In this document: piece by piece, positions 1-7,847 of the stretch | Layout of the letters: each line of letters opens with the position of its first letter | How positions within the stretch are numbered: position 1 is the stretch's first letter | Origin: Thalassospiraceae bacterium | GTDB taxonomy: Bacteria; Pseudomonadota; Alphaproteobacteria; Rhodospirillales; Magnetovibrionaceae | Direction of reading: 5' to 3' | NCBI GenBank assembly: GCA_030637205.1 | Contig: DAOVVL010000002.1 | Span: 1 to 21,570, forward strand | Length of the DNA stretch: 21,570 nucleotides | Position numbers and translations under genes: made by a program | Notes under the pieces: model-generated | Database searches by the model: none | Told to the model about the DNA's origin: nothing | Seen by the model: only the letters and a program-made list of their open reading frames with translations

Positions 1-45
1 CCAGGAATAATTCTGCCCAATGGCATGCACAAATAATAACTGGAG

Positions 46-117
46 TGTCTGCTAAGGGTCATTAGCAGACATTATATCGGCTCCACAAATAGGTCCGCTA
101 ATAGCCATAAGGAGACA
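46..117. repeat. Two-hairpin dispersed repeat, copy 1
   Basis: The first unit is a perfect 10-bp stem (TGTCTGCTAA at 46-55, TTAGCAGACA at 62-71) around a GGGTCA loop. After 22 bases a second unit follows (GTCCGCT at 93-99, degenerate right arm AGGAGAC at 109-115 with one mismatch). A run of six or more T follows the second unit. The same layout recurs at 3533, 6483, 7575, 21234 and 21363, with a worn trace at 16963. Unit 2 is close to the reverse complement of unit 1, so the whole element is a large imperfect palindrome. It may act as a transcript end for a gene left of the window. Confidence 0.8.
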
Positions 118-205
118 TTTTTTATTAGCGGGCAAAGCAAAATCTCCAATCCACTAGATATTTTTCTGATACTATTGAACGCAACGAGAAGGGATGTATT
201 GAGAA

Positions 206-3200
206 ATGTCTTTCCTGAAAAAGAGCTTAAACTCGATACGCATCAGATTGACGTTCCTGATCTTGATCCTTGCTGCATTTCTGTCAATGTTCGTTGGCAC
301 CACCCTGTACCACAGTTATTTCGAATCCGGCCAATCAGCTCGGAATAAAATACGTAATGAACTCAGCAACCACCTGAATGTGGCTGCCGGTATTCAAGCC
401 ATCGAGCGGGGCGTTGGAAATACCATCCTTGGCGGAAATCATGAACTGATTCCGAAATTCCATGATTTGGGCATAAAAGGTGACATGCATGTTGGCATGG
501 CAAACACCATAGCCAAAGAATTAATAGATCAAGGCATACTCTCTGCTGATTTTACGGACAAGTATAATGCATGGAAGAATAGCCTTCAAAAACTACAGGA
601 CGCACGTCTGCTTGTTGAGGAAGAAAAATTAAGCTCTACGGAATGGTTTAATATTACCACAAACAATATTTTGATGGAGTTCAATCTTCAAGACGCAGTT
701 TTTATTCCATTGGTTGATGCTGAATCGGATCTCTATTTCAATTCTTCACTCCGTCCCAATATCGCCTTGTTAGCTGAATATGCAGGACGGGAACGCGCTA
801 TCATCGGAAATATCATCGAAACCGATTCAGAGATTTCCAGAGAAACCGAATTTACCCTTGATCGTTACCGTAGCCATGTGGATCGGGCAGTTCAACAGTT
901 GCAGAACATAAGGGACAATACATCTACCTCTCCGGAATTAAAGAGGGCCATTATCCATTTCGAAAGTATTTTTTTAGGAAGTTACGAAGAATTACGCCAA
1001 AAAATATTTAGGATCAGCACTGCCAACCACAATATGGATGAACAAGTAGAGATGCAGTTGAAGGACGCTGTCAAGTCGGTTCTTGACTATCTTCATGGCG
1101 TCAACATTCAGCTTTCGAGTTTAGCTGAGAATGTTCATCTAACGGGTCAAATAAGTAATCAGATTGATAGCAGCCCCTCTGATTTGTTGCGGGTGGAACA
1201 TGTTTTCCAGGACCTTGCCGATATTCAACGCAGGTACAGACAGATACGCTACTTGGACGATAATGGGCGCGAACAGTTGCGGGTTGATTATGTTGGCGAG
1301 CAAAGCAAGATCATTCCGAAATCCAAGCTGCAGGATAAAAGCAAGCGTCCATATTTCATGGAATCAATTAATTTACCCCAAGGGGAAATATACATATCGC
1401 CCTTGGACCTTAATATAGAAGGCGGAGAGATATCAGTCCCCTTTATCCCGATGATTCGTTTTGCCTCCCCGGTTTATATTAATGGGCGAAGCCACGGGGT
1501 CGTCGTTCTGAACGTCTCTGCTGGGCAATTCTTACATAAATTGCCAGAAGGGGTCTTCTTGGTGAATAAAGATGGTTATTATCTTCATCACCCTGATCCA
1601 GAAAAGGAATGGGGCATGATGGATGCCCTAAACAGGAGAGACAGAAACGTCCCATCAGAGTATCCTGAACTCGCTGATATCTTGCTTTTTGACTATCCAA
1701 AAGAAGTGGAAGTTGGGAACAAGTCAGTGTTTTTTCGACCAATCCATTTTCACCCAAATAATCCGGACATGTTCTGGATACTCATGAGTGTGCGTGATCG
1801 CGAACCTTATCCACTCACCGGCTCACAATGGATCGAACAGGCTACCGAAGCCATTAACACAGCCCTCGAAATATCCAACCTGATCGGGAAAATCGCAAAT
1901 AATACAAGTGAAAGAAAGATAAAGAACGCAGACCTTAACATGGCGATATTGTTGGCTCTGGCAATCGCCATGATGACTTTCATTGTCATCTTCTTCAGGG
2001 AACTCAACAAGGTAGGCATAGGAACGGCGACAATTAATGCCGAAGTAGATCGATTGGCATCTGGGGACCTAAGTCGCCGTATAAATTTTGTTAAAAATAT
2101 AGATGAAAACGATCTTGACGTTCGCTCCCTAAATGAAATTGACAGCATGGCTCTGAATATCAACAAAATGGCTGAGAACCTTGAGATTCAGACAGAGAAA
2201 CTGAAGATTCAGTCAAAGGAACTGCTTGCCGCCAAGGAAGAGGCTGAATCCGCAAACAGTACCAAATCCGAGTTCCTTGCCACCATGAGCCATGAGATAC
2301 GAACGCCGATGACGAGCGTCATGGGGTTCGCAGATTTGTTGCTGGCAAGTTCCCTGTCGGATGAAGAAAAATCCAAAGTCTATAATATCAAGGATTCTGC
2401 CCGTTCGTTGCTGAGAATCATTAATGATATTTTGGATGTATCAAAAATGGATGCGGGAAAGATGGGAATCGAGCACATCGACTTTCACCTTCCGTCCGCC
2501 ATTGATGATGTATTGTTGCTATTTCAGGAAAAGAGAACGGGTGGCAGAATCCAGAACCTTATCCTTGAAGACACGTTTTCTGACGACTTTCCCGACAGCA
2601 TTAATTCTGACCCTGTCCGCATTCGCCAAATCCTCGTTAATTTGATTGGCAATGCGATGAAATTTACCGAGAAAGGCAGCGTCAATGTGGAAGGAACACG
2701 ATATAGATCTGAAGAAGGTAAAGACTGTTTTCGGATATCCGTGAGGGACACTGGTATCGGTATAAGGTCGGAAGTTCTTGATGATCTGTTCACTGACTTC
2801 ACCCAAGCGGATGCTTCCATTACTCGCCGCTTTGAAGGGACGGGCCTTGGCCTTTCAATTTGCAAGAAGTTAGTGGAACTGATGGGTGGAGAAATCGGTG
2901 CTGAAAGTGAATTTGGCAAGGGAAGTACTTTCTGGTTCACGCTTCCCTATGTTCCCTCAACAAAAGAGGTTATAGCAAGTTCTAAAGCATCATCGTCTAC
3001 GGAGACGCGATACAAGGCTATCAGGCCACTTCATATTTTGGCTGTTGATGATAATGGCCTGAATCAACAGGTTATTGCTGCAACCGTGTCTGGTCTGGGA
3101 CACACGGTTCAAGTTGCTAAAGAAGGCATGCAGGCCCTGTTAATGCACAGTGAGGGAGATTACGATCTCATCTTAATGGATATACGGATGCCTGTTATGT

Positions 3201-3526
3201 CAGGTCCTGATGCCACGAAATTGATTCGTAAAATGGAAGGGGATAAAGCCACCATCCCGATTATCGCTCTGACAGCGGATGTCACGGAAGAACATAAGGC
3301 AGGGTATTACGATGCCGGTATGAACGCTGTAGCAACGAAGCCCATAGACATAGCAGAACTGGCGCTTGCAATGAATAATGTCATGGGAGAGGAAATCCAT
3401 GTTGCCGAAGAGGTTGTAGTTGAGGTGCCGGAGACAAAAAAGAATGAGAATACTAACGCGGAACCCAACCCTGAAATTGCCGAACTCATTAAAAGGTTCC
3501 AAGATATTGCAGAAGAAAACGATTGA
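206..3526 (+). CDS. Membrane hybrid sensor histidine kinase with large periplasmic Cache-like sensor
   Basis: This 1106-residue kinase senses something outside the inner membrane and passes phosphate from its own histidine to its own receiver. A first membrane helix lies at about residues 14-36 and a second at about 579-597. The roughly 540-residue periplasmic part between them starts helical and ends in a Cache-like domain (RYLDDNG near 347, then a PMIRFASPV segment). After the second helix come a HAMP-like linker, a short coiled coil, the HisKA domain (MSHEIRTP, phospho-acceptor His696), the ATPase domain (N-box Asn816; DTGIGI; GTGLGLSICK) and a receiver (acidic pair Asp948/Asp949, phospho-acceptor Asp992, conserved Lys in TKPI). 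There is no Hpt domain, so the final partner must be another protein. The gene is AT-richer than most of the window. The ligand cannot be read from sequence. The ATG at 206 has a purine-rich stretch (GAGAAGGG) about 11 bases upstream. Confidence 0.93.
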   Translation: MSFLKKSLNSIRIRLTFLILILAAFLSMFVGTTLYHSYFESGQSARNKIRNELSNHLNVAAGIQAIERGVGNTILGGNHELIPKFHDLGIKGDMHVGMANTIAKELIDQGILSADFTDKYNAWKNSLQKLQDARLLVEEEKLSSTEWFNITTNNILMEFNLQDAVFIPLVDAESDLYFNSSLRPNIALLAEYAGRERAIIGNIIETDSEISRETEFTLDRYRSHVDRAVQQLQNIRDNTSTSPELKRAIIHFESIFLGSYEELRQKIFRISTANHNMDEQVEMQLKDAVKSVLDYLHGVNIQLSSLAENVHLTGQISNQIDSSPSDLLRVEHVFQDLADIQRRYRQIRYLDDNGREQLRVDYVGEQSKIIPKSKLQDKSKRPYFMESINLPQGEIYISPLDLNIEGGEISVPFIPMIRFASPVYINGRSHGVVVLNVSAGQFLHKLPEGVFLVNKDGYYLHHPDPEKEWGMMDALNRRDRNVPSEYPELADILLFDYPKEVEVGNKSVFFRPIHFHPNNPDMFWILMSVRDREPYPLTGSQWIEQATEAINTALEISNLIGKIANNTSERKIKNADLNMAILLALAIAMMTFIVIFFRELNKVGIGTATINAEVDRLASGDLSRRINFVKNIDENDLDVRSLNEIDSMALNINKMAENLEIQTEKLKIQSKELLAAKEEAESANSTKSEFLATMSHEIRTPMTSVMGFADLLLASSLSDEEKSKVYNIKDSARSLLRIINDILDVSKMDAGKMGIEHIDFHLPSAIDDVLLLFQEKRTGGRIQNLILEDTFSDDFPDSINSDPVRIRQILVNLIGNAMKFTEKGSVNVEGTRYRSEEGKDCFRISVRDTGIGIRSEVLDDLFTDFTQADASITRRFEGTGLGLSICKKLVELMGGEIGAESEFGKGSTFWFTLPYVPSTKEVIASSKASSSTETRYKAIRPLHILAVDDNGLNQQVIAATVSGLGHTVQVAKEGMQALLMHSEGDYDLILMDIRMPVMSGPDATKLIRKMEGDKATIPIIALTADVTEEHKAGYYDAGMNAVATKPIDIAELALAMNNVMGEEIHVAEEVVVEVPETKKNENTNAEPNPEIAELIKRFQDIAEEND

Positions 3527-3532
3527 AAATTT

Positions 3533-3604
3533 TGTCCGAGTCGGGTCAAAACCGGATTTACCGGCGGCCCTTCTGCGATGTCCGCTCATAGCCAATAGCG
3601 GACA
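3533..3604. repeat. Two-hairpin dispersed repeat, copy 2
   Basis: It begins seven bases after the stop codon of the hybrid kinase. The left unit is worn (TCCG at 3535-3538, CGGA at 3553-3556, with GGGTCA-like loop bases still present). The right unit is intact: TGTCCGCT at 3579-3586 pairs with AGCGGACA at 3597-3604 around the loop CATAGCCAAT. The position just after a stop codon suggests a 3' untranslated role. Confidence 0.7.
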
Positions 3605-3668
3605 CCTGGGGCGTTTCTACATAGTGTGACGTCTTGGCGGCATAGCCAAAAAATGAGATGTTATAAAT

Positions 3669-6044
3669 ATGGTTAACCTCATTGAGTTTTTGCCTCCTGG
3701 TCAGGATTTATCCGTGGCCTATCTCAGTACATATGACGTGCCGCTGGTCTCGTTGTCGGTGCTGATGGCCGTATTTGCGTCTTTCATGGCCCTTGAGCTG
3801 TCGGGACGCATCGTGCATGCCTCCACCACTATCGGCAAAATCGCGTGGCTGGTTCCGGGATCGGTGGCAATGGGCGGCGGCGTGTGGGCCATGCACTTTA
3901 TCGGCATGTTGGCCTTCAGCCTGCCCTGTGGCATTTACTACGATCCCATGCAGACCCTGGTATCCATGGTGCCCGGCGTGGCGGCAAGTGCAGTAGCATT
4001 ATGGATCATCAGCCGCGCCGATATCTCGTTCGCCAAGCTGGGACTCGGTGGTGTCTTGATGGGGGGCGGCATCGGCACCATGCACTATTCCGGTATGGCG
4101 GCCATGCGGCTTGATGCCGTCATCTACTACTCCCCGACCGTGTTCGCCCTCTCCCTCGGCTTTGCCGTCGCACTGGCAATCCTGTCGCTGCAAGTCAAGT
4201 TTGCGTTGCAACACCACCAAAATCAATTTCCCCGCTGGGCCCAATCGCTTGCGGCCGCAGCAGTCATGGGCATCGCCATTTCCGGCATGCACTACATCGC
4301 TATGGAAGCGGCCTATTTCATCCCCATTGGAGATAGCGCGGGGACCGTTTCGGGCATATCGCCGACCGTACTGGCGGCAGGCATCGGTATAACCACCGCG
4401 ATGTTGGTAGCGATGGTGTTAGCTGGCTCCATTCTGGGTCGGCACCTGGAAACCATCAACGTGTTGAAGCGCGAGGTCCACGAACGCAAGCAGGCGGAAA
4501 AGGCTTTGCGTGCAAGCGAAGCGCGGTTATCCCTACATATTCAAAACACACCTGTGGGTGCCGTTTCATGGGACAAAAAATTCCATTGCACGGAGTGGAA
4601 CAAAGCGGCGGAGAAAATTTTTGGATACACCGCTGAGGAAGCCATCGGTCAGCATGCGGCCGGGATTGTCGTGCCTGCTAAGCTTAGAGATGACATAAAT
4701 AAAATTTTTGCATTGTTGTTGGAGCAACAAGGGGGGACCAGAAGCACCAATGAGAATATTACAAAGAATGGGAAAACAATTACTTGCGACTGGTACAACA
4801 CGCCTATTTTGAGCCTAAACGGCGAAGTGGTTGGTGTGTCATCGCTGGTGCAGGACATTACCAGCCGCAAGCAGGCGGAGGAATCTCTGCTTATCGCAAA
4901 AGATGAAGCTGAAAAAGCCAACATGGCCAAGTCAGAATTCCTCGCCAGCATGAGCCACGAGTTGCGAACGCCCCTGAACGCTGTTCTCGGATTTGCCCAG
5001 ATGTTGCAGTTCGATCCCAAGACCTCCCTAACGCCTGCCCAGAACGAGCACGTCGAGAGCATTCTGGCCGGGGGCAACCATCTTCTTGAACTTGTCAACG
5101 AAGTTCTTGATTTGGCCAAGATAGAGGCCAATCAACTTGATCTTTCCCTTGAGGAAGTCAGTGCCAACGACGTTGTCGCGGAATGCGTGGCCATGGCCAT
5201 TCCCCTTGGAGAACCACAAGACATTACCATTATCGACCAATTCAGTGGTGGGTCGTTGTCGCTTCTGCGTACCGACCAGCTGCGGTTCAAACAGTGCCTG
5301 CTCAACCTCCTTTCCAATGCGGTCAAATTCAACAGGGATGGCGGAACGGTGACCGTGGATGGCCGGGAAACCGAGGACGGCTTTCTCCACATCTCCGTGA
5401 AGGACACCGGTATCGGCATCGCCGAGCAGCACCGAACCAACATTTTCCACATGTTCCACCGCCTTGGAGTGGACCCGATGGTGGCGCAGGAGGGCACGGG
5501 CATTGGCTTGACGGTAACCAAGCTGCTGGTGGAACAAATGGCCGGGCAGGTCGGCTTCGAGAGCGAAGATGGCGTCGGCAGCACGTTCTGGATCAAATTG
5601 CCTCTGGCCTCGAACGAGGATGTGCTGATTTGGACCCACACCATGCGCGTCGGCATCGATGCCATCGATAAGGACCACCAGTTTATCATCTCGCTGCTGA
5701 ACCGGGTTACGCACGGGTTAGCCAGCGATGGGGTTGTGGAAGAAGTCATTATGGAACTGGTTGACTACACGCACTATCACTTCAGGCGGGAGGAGGCGAT
5801 CATGGAGGTCTGCGGTGATCCCAACCTGGAGAAGCATCGCGATCATCACCAAAGATTGGCCGCTCAGTTAAGCGAACTCGCCAACAATTGGCGCAAGAAC
5901 CCTGATCCGGATTTTATTCACCGGATCAGAGAGTTTTTACGGGACTGGGTATTCAATCACGTCATACCTGACGATATCGGTATATCCCAATACGCCATAG
6001 GAAAAGATCAAGAGATCCGAAGGGCTCTGGAAAACCTCGAATAG
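3669..6044 (+). CDS. MHYT-PAS-histidine kinase with C-terminal hemerythrin domain
   Basis: This 791-residue membrane kinase carries two separate potential small-gas or redox sensors. The N-terminal membrane part (about residues 20-260) holds three MHYT-type motifs (MHFIGM at 75, MHYSGM at 138, MHYIAM at 207), a family proposed to bind metal and sense O2, CO or NO. A coiled linker leads to a PAS domain (about 283-395), HisKA (MSHELRTP, His430) and an ATPase domain (DTGIGI, GTGIGLTV). After the ATPase, residues 655-791 form a hemerythrin domain with all seven expected diiron ligands at normal spacing: His670, His704, Glu708, His723, His727, His764 and Asp769. There is no receiver, so phosphate probably goes to a separate protein. 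The DivK-like gene 61 bases downstream is the obvious candidate. Bases coding the PAS domain are much AT-richer than both flanks. A small stem (TTGGC/GCCAA, 3634-3649) sits just before the start; the ribosome site is weak. Confidence 0.93.
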   Translation: MVNLIEFLPPGQDLSVAYLSTYDVPLVSLSVLMAVFASFMALELSGRIVHASTTIGKIAWLVPGSVAMGGGVWAMHFIGMLAFSLPCGIYYDPMQTLVSMVPGVAASAVALWIISRADISFAKLGLGGVLMGGGIGTMHYSGMAAMRLDAVIYYSPTVFALSLGFAVALAILSLQVKFALQHHQNQFPRWAQSLAAAAVMGIAISGMHYIAMEAAYFIPIGDSAGTVSGISPTVLAAGIGITTAMLVAMVLAGSILGRHLETINVLKREVHERKQAEKALRASEARLSLHIQNTPVGAVSWDKKFHCTEWNKAAEKIFGYTAEEAIGQHAAGIVVPAKLRDDINKIFALLLEQQGGTRSTNENITKNGKTITCDWYNTPILSLNGEVVGVSSLVQDITSRKQAEESLLIAKDEAEKANMAKSEFLASMSHELRTPLNAVLGFAQMLQFDPKTSLTPAQNEHVESILAGGNHLLELVNEVLDLAKIEANQLDLSLEEVSANDVVAECVAMAIPLGEPQDITIIDQFSGGSLSLLRTDQLRFKQCLLNLLSNAVKFNRDGGTVTVDGRETEDGFLHISVKDTGIGIAEQHRTNIFHMFHRLGVDPMVAQEGTGIGLTVTKLLVEQMAGQVGFESEDGVGSTFWIKLPLASNEDVLIWTHTMRVGIDAIDKDHQFIISLLNRVTHGLASDGVVEEVIMELVDYTHYHFRREEAIMEVCGDPNLEKHRDHHQRLAAQLSELANNWRKNPDPDFIHRIREFLRDWVFNHVIPDDIGISQYAIGKDQEIRRALENLE

Positions 6045-6105
6045 GCCGAATGCGACAGCGTTTTCCATTAGAATGAGCTATCAAAAATATGAACAGGGGC
6101 CGGTA

Positions 6106-6471
6106 ATGGCAAAAACGATACTCATCGTTGAAGACAATGAACTCAACATGAAACTGTTCGACAGCCTTCTAGAATCCAACGGCTATGAGACCATCAACTC
6201 CATTGACGGGAGTGATGTGTTGGAGATTGCCCGTGAGCGCAGACCAGACCTGATCATCATGGACATCCAACTGCCGCATCGTTCTGGCCTTGAAATCACC
6301 AAAGATTTGAAATCAGATGAAAATCTCCAAGACATCCCTGTTATTGCCGTAACGGCATTTGCCATGAAAGGGGATGAAAGCAAAATTCTGGAAGCCGGTT
6401 GCGACGACTATATTACCAAGCCGATTTCCGTTCCGACATTCCTTGAAACGGTGGCAAAGCACCTGCTTTGA
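6106..6471 (+). CDS. divK: DivK-like single-domain response regulator
   Basis: This 121-residue cytoplasmic receiver has no output domain. It has the acidic pair Glu9/Asp10, phospho-acceptor Asp53 (the same number as in Caulobacter DivK), conserved Thr83 and Lys105 in TKPI. The segments VEDNELNMKLF and AVTAFAMKGDE match DivK nearly word for word as I recall it. In alphaproteobacteria DivK works with kinases such as PleC and DivJ to control cell polarity and division. Here it follows the MHYT-hemerythrin kinase, which lacks a receiver, so it may be that kinase's partner and a paralogue of the cell-cycle DivK; a PleD gene is not next to it. I chose ATG 6106 because AGGGG lies seven bases before it; an in-frame ATG at 6073 would add 11 residues without a good ribosome site. 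Confidence 0.9.
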   Translation: MAKTILIVEDNELNMKLFDSLLESNGYETINSIDGSDVLEIARERRPDLIIMDIQLPHRSGLEITKDLKSDENLQDIPVIAVTAFAMKGDESKILEAGCDDYITKPISVPTFLETVAKHLL

Positions 6472-6482
6472 CCAGTGTCAAA

Positions 6483-6556
6483 ATGTCCGCTTTGGGTCAT
6501 TAGCGGACATTTTCGAGGCACTTCTGGGTCGTCCGCTAATAGCCAGAAGCAGACAT
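6483..6556. repeat. Two-hairpin dispersed repeat, copy 3
   Basis: This is the best preserved copy, starting 12 bases after the DivK-like stop codon. Left unit: ATGTCCGCT (6483-6491) pairs perfectly with AGCGGACAT (6502-6510) around TTGGGTCATT, followed by TTTT. After a 20-base spacer, the right unit has GTCCGCT (6531-6537) facing AGCAGAC (6548-6554), one mismatch. The spacer resembles those of copies 1, 2 and 7 (a CGGCNCCTTCTGGG-like core). Confidence 0.82.
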
Positions 6557-6631
6557 ATACACCGTTCACAGAAGACAATTGCTTTGGTAGGCTTGATCTA
6601 CCAGATGCTTCAAAAATAGAGAGGTGTACTC

Positions 6632-6802
6632 ATGAAAAACAAAATCTTACTCACGGCAACAATCCTAAGTGTGTTCGCTATCTCGGCGTGCTCGGCAGAG
6701 GTTGGAAGTAAGGAATGGTGCGATCAAATGAAGGAAAAGCCAAAAGGCGATTGGACTTCCAACGAAGCTGGTGAGTTCGCAAAAAACTGTATCCTAAAAT
6801 AA
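6632..6802 (+). CDS. Small DUF3012-type lipoprotein
   Basis: This is a 56-residue open frame, too short for usual cut-offs. It starts MKNKILLTATIL, has a hydrophobic signal segment and a lipobox ISAC with the modified cysteine at residue 20. The mature part of about 37 residues is rich in charge and holds VGSKEWC, MKEKPKGDW and a final NC. This pattern (GS..WC…MKEKPKGDWT.NEA…C) is what I recall for the DUF3012 family of short lipoproteins, which is mostly known from gammaproteobacteria. Two cysteines in the mature part (Cys30, Cys53) could form a disulfide. A purine-rich ribosome site (AGAGAGG) lies about seven bases before the ATG. The function of the family is unknown. It would sit anchored in a membrane facing the periplasm. 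Confidence 0.85.
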   Translation: MKNKILLTATILSVFAISACSAEVGSKEWCDQMKEKPKGDWTSNEAGEFAKNCILK

Positions 6803-6849
6803 CGCCTTTACGGAGAGAGGGCGCCAGCTGCTAACAATATCGCTAGTGC

Positions 6850-6878
6850 TGCACACCGTATGGCTGAGGTGCTATAAT
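6850..6878 (+). promoter_or_regulatory. Candidate sigma-70 promoter for the 6906 gene
   Basis: TATAAT at 6873-6878 is a perfect -10 box. TGCACA at 6850-6855 matches four of six -35 positions, with a 17-base spacer. Transcription would begin near 6885, about 20 bases before the ATG. The preceding lipoprotein gene ends at 6802, so this would give the next gene its own promoter. Confidence 0.45.
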
Positions 6879-6905
6879 GGATACTGAATTTAGAGTAAGC
6901 AACTG

Positions 6906-7558
6906 ATGATGAAATCGTTGAAATATGGATTTGCCGCCGTAGCGTTATTGGTCGCGACGCCCGCTTGGGCGCAAACCGCCGCTGAGGTCGTGCGCGATGT
7001 GGTATTCAGCGAAGTCGAAAAACGTATCATCGGCGAGCACTACGGTGTCAAGGTTCAGGATATGGTTCAGGAAACGGGCATGCCTGACTGGGCGGTAAAA
7101 ACCGATCCGGACACGGACATGGAGGGTCGTGACGAGGATGAGCGCGATGACGACCGTGACAAAGATGAGGACGGCGACAAAAAGAAGGGAAAGAAAAATA
7201 AAGGCGACAAATGGGGCGATAAGGGAAAGGTAAAGATAAGGGCAAATCCAAGGGTATGCCGCCGGGCCTCGCCAAGCTTGACTTGCCGGACGATCTGGCA
7301 TCCAAAATGCCAAAGCGTGACAACAGCCAGGAAATCACCGTGGTTGACGACGACGTGGTGCTGATCGACAAGACCACGGGAGTGATTATGGACATCATCA
7401 AGGATGTGACCCGCGCCCGCACAGGTAGTTCGGGCAGCACGGATTCCACCACAAACCCGGACGGCACGTTGGCTGATCCCGGCCCGCAAACTGAGGGCAA
7501 AACCCAATCCGGCGGGGTAATCAACAACATCCTTAAAAGCATATTTGGGGGCAACTGA
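6906..7558 (+). CDS. Exported protein with charged low-complexity linker; -1 frameshift inside
   Basis: Read as one gene, this is a 217-residue protein: 108 codons in the first frame, then 109 after a -1 shift at 7229. Residues 1-22 are a signal peptide ending AWAQ. A short folded part follows (VVRDVVFSEVEKRIIGEHYGV), then an Asp/Arg/Lys-rich linker (about residues 73-117), then MPPGLAKLDLP and a C-terminal part with VVLIDKTTGVIMDIIKDV. If no shift occurs, the first frame ends at 7364 with an unrelated Arg/Cys-rich tail, while the second frame from 7256 has no good ribosome site, so the two halves clearly belong together. I do not know the function; Pro-Pro-Gly-Leu-Ala-Lys segments occur in several periplasmic proteins of unknown role. 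It could be a recently broken gene, a sequence error or a gene with programmed frameshifting. Confidence 0.7.
7223..7229 (+). other. Slippery heptamer GGGAAAG in -1 phase
   Basis: In the frame of the 6906 gene the codons run AAG GGA AAG, so the heptamer reads G GGA AAG, the X XXY YYZ pattern for tandem -1 slippage. The same seven bases are the known slippery site of the phage lambda G-GT frameshift. After the slip the next codon is GGT at 7229, which leads directly into the second half of the protein. I could not find a convincing downstream stem or pseudoknot. Confidence 0.5.
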
Positions 7559-7574
7559 GCCTGTTTTACATGAA

Positions 7575-7647
7575 GTCAGCTTTGGGTCATAGGCAGACAT
7601 TTTAAAAGACCTACCGTTACGTCCGCTTTCAAGCGCTAAGCAGACAT
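7575..7647. repeat. Two-hairpin dispersed repeat, copy 4
   Basis: It starts 17 bases after the stop of the frameshifted gene. The left unit GTCAGCT…GGCAGAC (7575-7598) keeps the TTTGGGTCAT centre but has mismatches in the stem, and is followed by TTTTAAAA. After 20 bases the right unit has GTCCGCT (7621-7627) facing AGCAGAC (7639-7645). The 200 bases from here to 7847 hold nothing else I recognise. Confidence 0.75.
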
Positions 7648-7847
7648 TCAAATATGTAGGTCGAGGCTTTGCTTGTTAAGTTCCCGGCATTTTGCCCGCC
7701 TGATTGGCACAGAGACGCTTTCGAGCCCCGTTTGGCGCCTATCGGGCCAACTGTCGAACCGGAGCTGAGAGCACCGTCAATGACCAAGACGTTAGTGTCG
7801 TGAGGCGTAGGGAGCATGCAAGCGCCAATACATGGGTCACGAGGATT

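Noticed and set aside
7256..7558. Independent small gene starting at ATG 7256
   Set aside because: No ribosome site at proper distance, no signal peptide, and the coding character continues upstream in the same frame to the frameshift point, joining the exported protein.
7629..7817. Minus-strand frame of 62 codons
   Set aside because: It overlaps the repeat copy, has no ribosome site or recognisable protein pattern and looks like chance.
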